A stretch of 64,000 nucleotides of DNA from Streptomyces sp. NBC_01717 (GTDB lineage Bacteria > Actinomycetota > Actinomycetes > Streptomycetales > Streptomycetaceae), in assembly GCF_036248255.1 (NCBI RefSeq), contig NZ_CP109178.1, positions 744,001 through 808,000 on the forward strand, read 5' to 3'. A program made the position numbers and the translations under genes. Positions within the stretch are counted from its first letter, which is position 1, and each line of letters opens with the position of its first letter. The notes beneath the pieces are model-generated. The model did no database searches and was not told the DNA's origin. It saw nothing but the letters and a program-made list of their open reading frames with translations. This document shows, in pieces, positions 43,330-52,349 of this stretch.

Positions 43330-43490
43330 CCGTCGATGCCCGGCGCGGACTGTTGGGCCGGCAACTGGACCGCTATCTTGGCCAGCAACGATCGCAGGAC
43401 GTGCACGATGCCGTCGTCGCCGCCGACCGCAAGCCCGTATGGCGTAGGGGCGGCCGACCGCGACGACCCCGCCGCCGTACCCGGTCGGAG
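43330..43490 (-). pseudogene. Relic of an FMN alpha-hydroxyacid oxidase C-terminus
   Basis: On the minus strand VVAVGRPYAI and, after one frameshift, GLAVGGDDGIVHVLRSLLAK match AVAIGRPYAYGLALGGADGI and VHVLKSLLAE of the intact gene at 48703-49881. At DNA level 43400-43480 is clearly similar to about 48804-48885. The rest of the gene is absent and the last part has drifted. A plus-strand open frame over the same bases (43284-43493) is therefore probably not a gene. Confidence 0.75.
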
Positions 43491-43503
43491 TAGGCCGCTG
43501 CGG

Positions 43504-44997
43504 TCATCGTGTCGGCGCTGACGGGCCGTCCCCTGGCGAAGTCATGTGCCCCGCATGCGTTGCGTGACCGACTTCGACGTGCGGCTTCAGACCGGAGCGC
43601 AGCACGCGTCCGAGCGCAACGGACAGTCCGATGCGCAGCAGGTGTCCGCTGCCAACTACCCTTGCCCTGAAGCGGATCGTCCAGGTGAGCTCCGTCTCGT
43701 CTCCATCCGCGCGAAGCGAGATCTCGCCCTGGTGGCAGACGAACGGCGACCCATTGATCTCACGGTAGCGATATGTGGTCGGTGGCTCGAAGGTCACGAC
43801 CTGTTCTGTCGCTGTTGTCCCGGGCAGCTTCAGCAGCCGTTGCGATCCGCGGCCGTCTAGCCCGGGCGTGCCGTCGACGACACGTCTCGCCGAGCCGATG
43901 CCGAGCCAACTGGCCATGTTGTCGTGGTCGGTGATGACGTCCCAGGTGGCCTGGACGGGTGCGGCGATACGCACCGCCTGCTCGATGGCGTGGGTGTCGG
44001 CCTTCGGTCGCCGGTCGGCCGGCTTCGCGGTGAATCCCCAGTGCTTGTCGGACTTCGCCGACATCCACAGCAGCTCGACGGAGAACTGCTGAGGATCATT
44101 GACGTAGACGACGCCGGCGCCGGGCAGGTGACGCGGCTTGCTGTTCGGCACCGCTCCGGCACGGCATGCCCGTTGGTAAAGGTCGTCGTGGTCGCGTCGC
44201 GAGCGCGCGCCGAAGGCGATGTTGAGTATGCCTTGATCGGAGATCCGGTGATCCGCGGGGCGGTCCCGCCCGACCGGATCGAGGTACTGGACGACCTCCA
44301 CCAGGACGTCCCCGGCGAGGTACACGGCGCTCTGGGTCTGCGCCCCTGGCAGACCCCACAACGACTCGTGCTCGGGTGCGCGCAGCGCGGCGGCCGAGCG
44401 GGCGAGGCCAAGTCCGTCGAAGAACGCGGCCGAGCGGGCGAGATCCGGCACCGACAGGGTGACCGACCGCAGCGCGACCGGACATGTCGCCCGGTCAGCA
44501 TCCCCTGCGGTGCCGCCCAGCGGGTCGTCCTCCGTGATCTCGACGAAGACGCCGTCGGGGTTGCGCACGCAGGCTCGTCGCGCACCGGGTGGGCCGACCG
44601 GGGTGGTGAGCGGCGGTGAGGCGAGCTGCGCCAGCCGAATCAGGGTCTCGTCGAAGTCGGCGACCCAGACACCGATGCGCGAGTACCCGATGTCATTCGG
44701 CGTCCGGTCGGGCGGCATCAGCCGTGCCAACGGGCGCTCGAACTGGAACATCTCAAGCTGAAACCACTCGTTGCGGCCGACCAGCCACCAGCAGGTCGAG
44801 GCGACGCGCGGAAGGCCCTGCACCGCCGACGCCAGCGGGCCGCGCATCGCCGCTCGTGCCCCACCTGCCGGCCAGAAGCCGAGCCCTTCGCGGAACCACC
44901 GCTCGGTGCGCGCGAGGTCGATGACGGAGAAGGCCACCTGGCACAGCGATGGGTGTTCGGAGATAGGACGGTCCGAGGTCGGAAGTGTGGTCGACAT
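43504..44997 (-). CDS. VOC-VOC-SRPBCC fusion protein
   Basis: Protein of 497 aa with three parts. Two vicinal-oxygen-chelate (glyoxalase/dioxygenase) domains occupy about 15-155 (QVAFSVIDLARTERWFREGL, ACVRNPDGVFVEITEDDP) and 170-320 (LSVPDLARSAAFFDGLGLAR, VYVNDPQQFSVELLWM). A SRPBCC/START-like hydrophobic-ligand domain follows (about 345-480, AVRIAAPVQATWDVITDHDN). VOC enzymes bind metal and open or isomerise small substrates; SRPBCC domains bind lipophilic ligands. ATG at 44997 follows CAGGGAGAGCAGC. It is divergent from neither TetR but lies in the catabolic island, so a cyclic or steroid-like substrate is plausible. Confidence 0.88.
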   Translation of the reverse strand: MSTTLPTSDRPISEHPSLCQVAFSVIDLARTERWFREGLGFWPAGGARAAMRGPLASAVQGLPRVASTCWWLVGRNEWFQLEMFQFERPLARLMPPDRTPNDIGYSRIGVWVADFDETLIRLAQLASPPLTTPVGPPGARRACVRNPDGVFVEITEDDPLGGTAGDADRATCPVALRSVTLSVPDLARSAAFFDGLGLARSAAALRAPEHESLWGLPGAQTQSAVYLAGDVLVEVVQYLDPVGRDRPADHRISDQGILNIAFGARSRRDHDDLYQRACRAGAVPNSKPRHLPGAGVVYVNDPQQFSVELLWMSAKSDKHWGFTAKPADRRPKADTHAIEQAVRIAAPVQATWDVITDHDNMASWLGIGSARRVVDGTPGLDGRGSQRLLKLPGTTATEQVVTFEPPTTYRYREINGSPFVCHQGEISLRADGDETELTWTIRFRARVVGSGHLLRIGLSVALGRVLRSGLKPHVEVGHATHAGHMTSPGDGPSAPTR

Positions 44998-45027
44998 GCT
45001 GCTCTCCCTGCTGAGGTCGCGAAGTGT

Positions 45028-45375
45028 CTAGCGGGGTTGCGACGTTGATGTGGACGCGGCCCTGGTGGCGCCGTGCGGTGCGCGACTCGCCGGCCCAACG
45101 CCGGCGACGGGGCCGGCGGCGCGCAGCTCATACGGTTCGGGGTCGAAGCGACGGATCGCTCGTCGGTGCGCGAGAGTCGCCGTGGGCCAGTCGGTCGACG
45201 CCACGCCGTCGGCACCCTGGTTCCAACTCGTACAGCCGCCGGTCGACCAGACCGTCCGCATCATCTGGACGATGTACCGCTGGCTGTACGCGAGCTGCTC
45301 GTCGGCACGCACCTCGACGCTGGTGATGCAGCGTGAGGAGGCGCGCGGCTCGAACCGGCCAGGCACGTCTGACAT
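45028..45375 (-). pseudogene. Relic of a Baeyer-Villiger monooxygenase, middle deleted
   Basis: The frame keeps an ATG (45375) with GGGGG before it and about 15 unrelated or N-terminal codons. It then continues with the C-terminus of the intact enzyme: CITSVEVRADEQLAYSQRYI, MMRTVWSTGGCTSWNQGADG and RRAIRRFDPEPYELRAA. The intact copy at 52736 reads SIEIRAEEQRAYIAQHLTRL and RRATRRFDPAPYELRTA there. About 380 residues, including both nucleotide-binding motifs, are missing. It is divergent from the TetR at 45418, with an operator between them. Confidence 0.85.
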
Positions 45376-45389
45376 CCCCCTTGAAAAGC

Positions 45390-45406
45390 GAACGCGAGTT
45401 GCGTTA
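45390..45406. promoter_or_regulatory. TetR operator copy 2
   Basis: GAACGCGA-G-TTGCGTTA, two mismatches from the perfect site at 52697-52713. It lies between the BVMO relic (ATG 45375) and the TetR gene (ATG 45418), and may control both directions. Confidence 0.65.
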
Positions 45407-45417
45407 GGTTTTCAGCC

Positions 45418-45981
45418 ATGTCGGCACCCGTCAAGAGCAGTCAGGTCGCCGGTTCGCCCCGACCAGGCGTGGACGAGGCCGGGTCCGATCGGCCGCGCCG
45501 ACGGGAGCCGGTGCAGACCCGCAGCTGGGAGACCGTCAAGCGCATCCCGGACGCGGCGGCCGCACTCATCGACGAGTGCGGTGTCGATGCCATGACCACC
45601 CGCGTCATCGCGGATCGCGCCGGCATCACCGCAGCGTCGCTCTACCGCTTCTTCGCCGACCGTGAGCAGATCCTCGACGCGCTGGTCGGTCGCCATCTGG
45701 AACGGCTCACGGCCCACGTGGCCGCGGTTGAGGCGGACTGGGCGCCGACGTCAGTCGCCGAATTCGTCGAGCGCGAACGCGACTCCTACGCCGGCTACTA
45801 CCGCGACCAACGCCGCCCGGCTGTGGCTGGACGGACGGTGTCGCCGACCGTGCGCGCCGAGGTACTGCGCTACAGCCGCAGCACGGCCGAGCGCCTGCAT
45901 GGCTTGGCTGTCGCAGCCGGACTGGCAGCGCCCCAGCGCGACCTGCTAAATCATCCACCCCTTCGCAGGAGCCAGCCATGA
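45418..45981 (+). pseudogene. TetR-family repressor, degenerate and C-terminally truncated
   Basis: The DNA-binding domain is intact (TVKRIPDAAAALIDECGVDA, TRVIADRAGITAASLYRFFA), though Ile-Leu has become Ile-Pro in helix 1. The ligand domain shows a local frame change: the paralogue's NAARLWLDGR lies in another frame, giving GYYRDQRRPAVAGRTVSPTV. After RDLL the chain ends in NHPPLRRSQP, where the full-length paralogue continues for about 50 residues. The stop overlaps the ATG of the dehydrogenase (ATGA). It may still bind DNA but probably does not respond to ligand normally. Confidence 0.75.
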
Positions 45982-46952
45982 CCGACCGCAAGACCGTCCT
46001 CGTTGTCGTACCGCCACACGTCGGCGGACGCCGGGTCGGCGCCGTCTTCGCCGCCGCCTTCGCCGACCGGGCCGAGGTGACGGTGGTGGAGGCCACCGGG
46101 GAGGATCCGGTGGCGCTGTCCCGCGCCCGAGTCCTGGTCACCGCCCTTGCACCGGTCACCGGGGCGGACATCCAGGCCGCGCCGTGGCTGGAGTTCGTCC
46201 AGTGCTCCAGCCACGGCTTCGACTACGTGGACCTGGACACCGCCTGCGCTCGCGGGGTGGCGGTGTCCAACATCGGCTCCACCGGCGCCGAGCACCGGGA
46301 GGTCGCCGAGCACACCTTCGCGCTCCTGCTCGCGCTCGCCAAGCAGCTCGTCCCGGCCCATGCCGCGCTCGCCGCCGGCGACTGGGCCATGGACCGCCTG
46401 CGGCCGTCGCTGACCGGGCTCGCGGGCAAAACTCTCGGCCTGCTCGGCTTCGGGGTGGTCGCCCACGAGGTGGCCCGTCGGGCCGCCGCGTTCGACATGA
46501 CGGTTCTGTACACGGCGCGCAGCGAGCACGCGGAGGCAGCCGAGCGGTACGGCGCACGCCCGGTGCCACTCGAGGAACTGCTGCGGAGCTCGGACGTTGT
46601 GTCGCTGCACGTCCCGCTCACCGAGGAGACCCGGCACCTGCTGGACGCCGACCGGCTGTCGCTGCTGAAGCCCACCGCGTTCCTGATCAACACGGCCCGG
46701 GGCGCCATCGTCGACCAGGAGGCCCTCGCGGACGCGCTGGAGGCCGGCCGGATCGCCGGGGCCGGCCTCGATGTCTTCGACTCCGAGCCCCCGGGACCCG
46801 AGCTTCGGCTGCTGCGCTCGCCCAACGTGGTGCTCACCCCGCACATCGCGGGCGCCACCCGCGACACGGTGCCCCGGATCGTCATGGCCGCGATGGAGAA
46901 CATCACGGCATACCTGGACGGCAAGCCTCCGTGCGACGTGGTCTGCGGATGA
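45978..46952 (+). CDS. D-isomer-specific 2-hydroxyacid dehydrogenase
   Basis: NAD(P)-dependent 2-hydroxyacid dehydrogenase, 324 aa. It has the family's split catalytic domain around a Rossmann fold: LLGFGVVAHEVARRAAAF (cofactor), INTARGAIVDQEALADALEA with the catalytic Arg, and LTPHIAGATRD with the catalytic His. Its catalytic Glu is in LDVFDSEP. ATG overlaps the end of the degenerate TetR gene and follows GCAGGAGCCAGCC. It could reduce or oxidise a 2-hydroxyacid of the neighbouring catabolic pathway. Confidence 0.92.
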   Translation: MTDRKTVLVVVPPHVGGRRVGAVFAAAFADRAEVTVVEATGEDPVALSRARVLVTALAPVTGADIQAAPWLEFVQCSSHGFDYVDLDTACARGVAVSNIGSTGAEHREVAEHTFALLLALAKQLVPAHAALAAGDWAMDRLRPSLTGLAGKTLGLLGFGVVAHEVARRAAAFDMTVLYTARSEHAEAAERYGARPVPLEELLRSSDVVSLHVPLTEETRHLLDADRLSLLKPTAFLINTARGAIVDQEALADALEAGRIAGAGLDVFDSEPPGPELRLLRSPNVVLTPHIAGATRDTVPRIVMAAMENITAYLDGKPPCDVVCG

Positions 46953-47315
46953 AGTGGTGGAGCCGGTCAGGTCGCTTGTACCGCTTCAGAATGGCTGCAC
47001 TGCGACTGTCCTGCGCGACGTTTTTTGGGCCGGTCGGGCACCGTCGGTCCTTGCGCTCGTTCGCATGCCGGTCTCGGCGCACGAGGCTGTGGTGTCGCGC
47101 CACCGGGTCTCTGCTTCGAGGCCCACCTGGCCGGGCCGCGCGCTGCTCGCTGCACTCGCCCGGTTGCTTCAGGTCCCGCTGCGCTGTGTCGGGATCGGTC
47201 TCCCTGCGCGACCTGGACTTTCGTCCGCCCTCGCTGCCTTTGTCGGCCCGCATGGGGCGGAGTTGTTCAAGCTTGTGTGCCCGGGCGCAGCGGCGTGCAA
47301 CGGCACACTTCGCGC
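46953..47315. other. Intergenic region, no gene recognised
   Basis: Between the 2-hydroxyacid dehydrogenase and the PucR-type regulator I see no gene. A T-run (CGACGTTTTTTGGG, near 47018-47030) could follow a terminator, although no strong hairpin is visible before it. Other frames look like random high-GC sequence. The promoter of the downstream regulator is expected here. Confidence 0.35.
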
Positions 47316-48551
47316 GTGAGGACGTTGCAGCCGACGGCGCGAACCTTCGAGCTTGTCGCCGTGATCGCGGATCAAGTGGCCCTGGAGTTCGACGAGACCG
47401 TCGCCGAGATGGACTCCGCGGTGATCGAGGCGCTGCCGGCGTTCGGGGCCGATGCCGCGATTGCGGCCGAACTGACCGCCAACCACCGCAGCCTCCTGCA
47501 ACGATTTCTCATCTTTGCGCGGCACGCGGAGTCACCCCTCCAGCCCGGGGTCCCGCCCGCGGCACTCGACGGTGCCCGCACGATCGCGCGTCGAGGCATC
47601 GACCTCGACGCAATCTATGAGAGCTCCCGGCGTGCCCAACAGGTCGCGCTCGAACACTGGATGGCCTGCGCGTACGAGGTTGTCGGCCCCGGGCCCGATC
47701 TGATCGGCGTCACCGAACTCTCGCTCTCGCTTGTCTTCCGCTACGTCGACCAGACGATCCGTGTCATGCTCGCCGAGGCCCAGCGCGAGCGCGAGGAGAT
47801 CATCGGCGGCGCGCTCGCCAGGCGCACCGAGACCGTCCGGTTGATCCTCGACGGTGCGCCCGTCGACTCTGCGGTCGCCAGTCAGCGGATCGCCTACCCG
47901 CTGAACCGGAGCCACACCGCAGTCGTCATCTGGGCCGGGTCGCCCGATGCGCCGCACGGAGCGCTGGAGTCGGCGGCGTTGATGCTCGCTCGCGCTGCGG
48001 GTGCACGAAAGCCCCTCACGCTTCCCGCAGGGACAACCACACTGTGGGCATGGATCGACACCAGCGCAGAGCCATCCACCGAGGATCTGCGCTCGGCAAT
48101 GGCTCGGACGGATGACAACCTGCGCGCCGCGGTCGGTCCCACTCGTGATGGCATCGCTGGCTTTCGTGCCAGCCACGAGGCCGCTCTCACCGTGCACCGT
48201 CTGCTCCTCGGCAACCCCGACAGCGAACGCCTCGCTTTCTACCGGGAGCTCCAGGTCACCGTCCTGGCCGCGCAGGATCCACTCCTGGCAGCCGAGTTCG
48301 TCGCAACCACACTCGGGCCGCTCGCCGAGGAAGAACCTACGGCGGCACGACTGCGCGAGACGCTCCGCGTCTACCTCGAGGAGGCCGAGAACGCGCCGCG
48401 CGCAGCCACGCGCCTGTTCACCCACCGAAACACGGTCCTCAAGCGCATCAGCCGCGCGACCGAGCTGCTCGGCTACCAGCCGGGCGAGCGACGGCTCGCC
48501 GTCGAGCTGGCGCTCGAGCTCAGGCGCCGTCTCGGAGGGCCCGCGGTCTGA
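47316..48551 (+). CDS. PucR/CdaR-family transcriptional regulator
   Basis: Regulator of 411 aa from the GTG at 47316. The N-terminal about 170 residues form a helical sensory part (ELTANHRSLLQRFLIFARHA; DLDAIYESSRRAQQVALEHW), the middle is a GGDEF-like PucR domain, and the C-terminus is the PucR helix-turn-helix (ATRLFTHRNTVLKRISRATE, LLGYQPGERRLAVELALEL). Regulators of this family often control catabolic genes in response to a pathway intermediate. It is convergent with the FMN oxidase, which may be a target. Confidence 0.88.
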   Translation: MRTLQPTARTFELVAVIADQVALEFDETVAEMDSAVIEALPAFGADAAIAAELTANHRSLLQRFLIFARHAESPLQPGVPPAALDGARTIARRGIDLDAIYESSRRAQQVALEHWMACAYEVVGPGPDLIGVTELSLSLVFRYVDQTIRVMLAEAQREREEIIGGALARRTETVRLILDGAPVDSAVASQRIAYPLNRSHTAVVIWAGSPDAPHGALESAALMLARAAGARKPLTLPAGTTTLWAWIDTSAEPSTEDLRSAMARTDDNLRAAVGPTRDGIAGFRASHEAALTVHRLLLGNPDSERLAFYRELQVTVLAAQDPLLAAEFVATTLGPLAEEEPTAARLRETLRVYLEEAENAPRAATRLFTHRNTVLKRISRATELLGYQPGERRLAVELALELRRRLGGPAV

Positions 48552-48651
48552 GCTCGCCGGGGCCGCCTGCGTACCGGCAGCTGAACGTTCAGTGAGTTCT
48601 TTTTCGAATTCGTGAAGTTGACGCCTACGCCGGAGAGCCCCGCACGCACAC

Positions 48652-48687
48652 CCTCGCCCCGGGAGCCGTTCGGCCCCCGGGGCGAGG
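48652..48687. terminator. Bidirectional terminator between convergent genes
   Basis: CCTCGCCCCGGG (48652-48663) and CCCGGGGCGAGG (48676-48687) form a perfect 12-bp stem with a 12-base loop. It separates the PucR-type regulator from the FMN oxidase. Confidence 0.85.
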
Positions 48688-48702
48688 CTTCGACTGCGTG
48701 GG

Positions 48703-49881
48703 TCAGGCCCGCCTGAGCAGCGCGTCAGGACCCAGGTCGGCGATCGACCGGTAGCCGTCGATGGCCATCAGCAGGTCCGCCTCGGCCAGCAGCGATTTGA
48801 GGACGTGCACGATGCCGTCAGCGCCGCCGAGCGCGAGCCCGTAGGCGTAGGGGCGGCCGATCGCGACGGCTGTCGCGCCGAGGGCGAGGGCCTTGACGAT
48901 GTGTTCCCCGCTGCGCACACCGGAGTCGAAGATGACCGGTGTGCTGCCTGCGGCCTCCGCCACGGCGGGGAGCAGGTCGATGGCGGGGATGCCGCCGTTC
49001 GCCTGGCGGCCGCCGTGATTGGAGCAGTAGATGCCGTCGATGCCGCCGTCGATCGCGCGCCGTGCGTCGTCGGGGTGGCAGATCCCCTTGAGCAGCAGCG
49101 GCAGATCGGTCAGCGACCGCAGCCATGCGAGGTCGTCCCAGCTGAGTGTGGGGTCGGCAAACTCCGACGCCCACTGGAGTGCCGCGGCCCGCACATCCTC
49201 CTCCGGGGGTTTGGCGAGCTTGGCCCGGAACACGGGATCGGAGAAGTAGTTGGCCAGGCAGTGGCCTTGCAGCTGCGGGAAGTTGCCGAGCCCCAGGTCG
49301 CGTGGCCGCCAGCCCAGCTGCCAGGTGTCGAGCGTGACGACGATGCCCTTGAATCCGGCCGCCTCGGCGCGCGACACCAACGACGCCGCGACCTCGCGGT
49401 CCTTGGGAGGGTAGAGCTGGAAGAACCCAGGGGTGTCACCGAGCTCCGCAGCGACGGTTTCGAGCGGGTCGACCGTCAGTGTCGAGGCGACCATCGGGAC
49501 GCCCGACTTCGCTGCGGCACGCGCGGTCGCGAGGTCGCCGTGTCCGTCCTGCGCGCACAGGCCGATGACCCCGACCGGAGCGAGCAGCAGCGGTGTCGGC
49601 AGCGTCATCCCGAAGAGGTCGATCGAGAGGTCGCGCTGGGCGGCGCCGACGAGCATCCGTGGGATCAGGCCCCAGCGGTCGAACGCGGTGACGTTGGCGT
49701 TCTGCGTGTATTCGTTGCCGGCCCCGCCCGCGACGTAGGACATGACGTCCGGCGGGAGCGCCGCGTGCGCGCGGGCCTCGAGCTCCGCGTAGGTGAACGG
49801 GAGGTTGTCGCGCACACCCGACAGGCCGCGCATGTAGACCTCGAGCTGGAAATCGCCGAAGTTCGGCGTCGCGTTCGTCAT
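48703..49881 (-). CDS. FMN-dependent alpha-hydroxyacid oxidase/lactate 2-monooxygenase-like
   Basis: FMN enzyme of 392 aa that oxidises L-2-hydroxyacids. Family features are FTYAELEARAHAALPPDVMS, YVAGGAGNEYTQNANV, LLLAPVGVIGLCAQDGH, GIVVTLDTWQLGWRPRDLGL, the catalytic histidine motif YCSNHGGRQANGG, and VIFDSGVRSGEHIVKALALG with phosphate-binding GRPYAYGLALGG. The ATG at 49881 is preferred over the longer frame. The relic at 43330-43490 is a second copy. With the neighbouring dehydrogenase and SDR it may feed 2-hydroxyacids to 2-oxoacids. Confidence 0.93.
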   Translation of the reverse strand: MTNATPNFGDFQLEVYMRGLSGVRDNLPFTYAELEARAHAALPPDVMSYVAGGAGNEYTQNANVTAFDRWGLIPRMLVGAAQRDLSIDLFGMTLPTPLLLAPVGVIGLCAQDGHGDLATARAAAKSGVPMVASTLTVDPLETVAAELGDTPGFFQLYPPKDREVAASLVSRAEAAGFKGIVVTLDTWQLGWRPRDLGLGNFPQLQGHCLANYFSDPVFRAKLAKPPEEDVRAAALQWASEFADPTLSWDDLAWLRSLTDLPLLLKGICHPDDARRAIDGGIDGIYCSNHGGRQANGGIPAIDLLPAVAEAAGSTPVIFDSGVRSGEHIVKALALGATAVAIGRPYAYGLALGGADGIVHVLKSLLAEADLLMAIDGYRSIADLGPDALLRRA

Positions 49882-49904
49882 GATCAGTCCAACAGGTGGG
49901 CCGT

Positions 49905-50130
49905 GCGGGCGCTGAGCCAGCGGGCGGCGGGATACGGGTAAACACGTGCCTGAAGTGGGCCTCGGGCGCGACCGGCGCGACCGCACGGTTGCGTCCCACC
50001 TCACCCGGGATGTTCACTGCGACACGCTCGAGCGGGTTGCCTCGACGCTCATACATTTTCTGTACCTGGGCGGACCGCCCGTCGGGGTCCGCGCCGGTGA
50101 CGACACGTTGTTCAGATTTCTGACTTTCAT
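49905..50130 (-). pseudogene. SDR gene relic, middle deleted
   Basis: ATG at 50130 behind GGAGCCAGCC opens MKVRNLNN, matching MKLKNLNG of the intact SDR. A few bases later another frame reads VVTGADPDGRSAQ (compare VVLITGAGSG). It then jumps to the C-terminus: QKMYERRGNPLERVAVNIPG and RNRAVAPVAPEAHFRHVFTR, matching RNRAVAPAGLEAHALYYASR of the intact gene. About 200 residues are missing. It lies just upstream of the FMN oxidase and downstream of the intact SDR, so it is a decayed duplicate. Confidence 0.8.
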
Positions 50131-50192
50131 GGCTGGCTCCGGTACCTGGTCGTGCACGCGGACGGTGGGACACGCGCTCAACGCCGACGCGC

Positions 50193-51023
50193 TCATCCCT
50201 TGTTGGCCATGGCGGACCAGCGTACGGCGATCCAACGGCCGACGGGCGGGGAGATGCGGCTCGCGTAGTACAGGGCGTGGGCCTCGAGGCCGGCGGGGGC
50301 TACGGCACGGTTGCGAGCGACGGCCCGCAGCATGGTCTTGGCGACCTTCTCGGGTCGGGCCCCGGTCCTCTGGAAGAAGTTGAGGACATTGTCTGCCCGT
50401 TCCTCGGTGTTTGCCCCGCGGACCGGGCCCGTGCGGATGATCGGCGTGTTGGTCGGCCCCGGGCAGGAGGCAGTGACGCCGATCCTGTGGGGGCGCATCT
50501 CCATGCGCAGGACCTGGGAGAGCCCGAAGACCGCGAACTTGGTGACGGAGTAGGAGGACATGGCGGGGCTGGGCATGTAGCCGGCCGCCGAGGAGACGTT
50601 GACGACGTGGCCGCCGCGACCGCGCTCGATCATCCGGGGGAGGAAGCGTTCGCAGCCGTGCACGACACCCTTGACGTTGATCGCCAGCTGCCGGTCCCAG
50701 TCCTCGGGCAGGGTGTCGAGGAGACCGCACCAGACGCCGACGCCGGCGTTGTTGATGAGCACGTCGACCGCGTCGAACCGGGCGTGCACGGCGTCGGCGA
50801 AGGCGTCCATTGCCGCAGGGTCGGCGACATCGACCGTCTGCGCGAACACCTCGCTGCCGAGGGCGCGGGCAGCTGCCACGGTCTCGTTGAGTCCGGCCTC
50901 GTCGCGGTCGCAGAGGACGAGCGTCGCGCCGCGTCGGGCGCTGAGCAGGGCGGTGGCGCGGCCGATGCCGCTGCCGGCGCCGGTGATGAGGACGACCTTG
51001 CCGTTGAGGTTCTTGAGCTTCAT
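50193..51023 (-). CDS. Short-chain dehydrogenase/reductase (SDR)
   Basis: Classical SDR of 276 aa. The cofactor motif is LITGAGSGIGRATALLSARR; NNAGVGV and the catalytic Ser-Tyr-Lys set (VSSAAGYMPSPAMSSYSVTK) are present. The ATG at 51023 follows GACTGGAGTCACCC. The C-terminal extension with RNRAVAP resembles mycobacterial SadH-like oxidoreductases. In the island it would oxidise an alcohol produced by ester hydrolysis or reduce a ketone; direction and substrate are not shown. Confidence 0.92.
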   Translation of the reverse strand: MKLKNLNGKVVLITGAGSGIGRATALLSARRGATLVLCDRDEAGLNETVAAARALGSEVFAQTVDVADPAAMDAFADAVHARFDAVDVLINNAGVGVWCGLLDTLPEDWDRQLAINVKGVVHGCERFLPRMIERGRGGHVVNVSSAAGYMPSPAMSSYSVTKFAVFGLSQVLRMEMRPHRIGVTASCPGPTNTPIIRTGPVRGANTEERADNVLNFFQRTGARPEKVAKTMLRAVARNRAVAPAGLEAHALYYASRISPPVGRWIAVRWSAMANKG

Positions 51024-51109
51024 GGGTGACTCCAGTCGAAGGCGATGATTGATGCGGTGAGGCAGGCGCGCCCGACTTCCGCGAGGGCACGCGGGCAAGG
51101 AGTCCGGGA

Positions 51110-52057
51110 TCAGGCTTCTTCGTGACGGGGGGCAGACGTCTCGTGGCGAGTGGGGCTCGGTGCGAGGGTGCTGCGCAGGAAGGCGAGCTGATCGGCCAGC
51201 GCGTGCGCCTGCGCCGAGCCTGAGTAGACGTCCAGATGGTCGATGGGGTACTCCACCAGCTGGGCCCGGCTGCCCGCCTTCGCGGCGGCCCGGCGCGCGG
51301 GCGCCGGCGGGACGAGTTGGTCGTGCGTCCCGGCCTGGACGAGCAGCGGGCAGGTCACCCGTGAAATGAACCTGATCGGCCGGTTGAACGCCACTTGGAG
51401 CGCTGTGCGTGCGCACACCTCGTTGCGCCAGCCCGGGCCGGCGACGGCGGCGTAGGCCTGCAGGACCCCTTTCTGGACCAAGATCGCGTTCGAGCCGGGC
51501 TCTCCGCCCACCGGAACGAGGCGAGGGGTGCGGCCGGTGACCGCCCTCAGCACATCACGAAGACCGTTGCCGGTTGCCCTGACCAGGTGCAACGGGCCGC
51601 CGTTGCGGGCCAGTTGCCGGATGACGCTGATGCCGTCCATCGCCGGCGTCATCGAGATGACTGCCGCCACCCGCTGGTCCCGGGCAGCGACCACGACGAC
51701 GTGGCCGCCCGCGTAGGAATTGCCCCAGAGCGCGATCCGGGCCGGGTCGATGCCCGGCAGTTGCCGAGCTGCGGCGATGGCTGCGTGATAGTCCTGTCGT
51801 TGGCGCAGGTAGGAAACGTCCTGTCGTGGGGTTCCGGTCGAACCGCCGAACCCGCGGTAGTCGAAGAGCAGGACGTCAAGGCCTGCAGCCGCAAGGCCCT
51901 CGGCGTAAGTCCGGAGACCGCCATCGCGGGTGCCCCCGAAGCTGGGCGCCATGACGACGCACGGACGTCCGCCGGCCCCCTCGAACTCATCGCCGGCCGC
52001 TGGGAGATGCCAGGCGGAGCACTGGTCTTTGCCGCTGGGGAAGGTGATCTCGCGCAT
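51110..52057 (-). CDS. Alpha/beta hydrolase
   Basis: Hydrolase of 315 aa from ATG 52057. The nucleophile elbow is ALWGNSYAGGH, the acid lies probably in LVQAGTHDQLVPPAPAR, and the histidine in YPIDHLDVYSG. An oxyanion region is PSFGGTRDGG. The family includes X-Pro-type peptidases and esterases that act on small acyl compounds. It lies downstream of and in the same direction as the TetR remnant and upstream of the SDR, so it probably shares their transcript. It could open a lactone or ester made by the monooxygenase. Confidence 0.88.
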   Translation of the reverse strand: MREITFPSGKDQCSAWHLPAAGDEFEGAGGRPCVVMAPSFGGTRDGGLRTYAEGLAAAGLDVLLFDYRGFGGSTGTPRQDVSYLRQRQDYHAAIAAARQLPGIDPARIALWGNSYAGGHVVVVAARDQRVAAVISMTPAMDGISVIRQLARNGGPLHLVRATGNGLRDVLRAVTGRTPRLVPVGGEPGSNAILVQKGVLQAYAAVAGPGWRNEVCARTALQVAFNRPIRFISRVTCPLLVQAGTHDQLVPPAPARRAAAKAGSRAQLVEYPIDHLDVYSGSAQAHALADQLAFLRSTLAPSPTRHETSAPRHEEA

Positions 52058-52349
52058 GGTTATGTTCCTGATCAGTCTGGAGTGAGGGTGGGGGCATTCG
52101 GGGGCCGCCAACAGAAGCGCGCGCTCTGTCCGGCGCTGCGTCGTGGCGGTGGGCGACCAACGTAGGGCGGTGGTGCGCCGGACGGAATCGCCGGGCGCAC
52201 ATGATTGGGCTTGCGAGGTGTGCCGTGGCACACCGGGAGTTCTCCGGGCTGGATCCGCGGCGCCCACGGCGCGGCCGTGCGGCCGGATCCGGGACTGCGG
52301 GCTGCTTGCGGGGACGGGCAGCCCGCCGTGCTTCGTCACCGGTGGCCGG

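Noticed and set aside
43284..43493. 69-aa plus-strand open frame with ribosome site
   Set aside because: It lies over the FMN-oxidase relic on the minus strand and its translation is low-complexity and basic.
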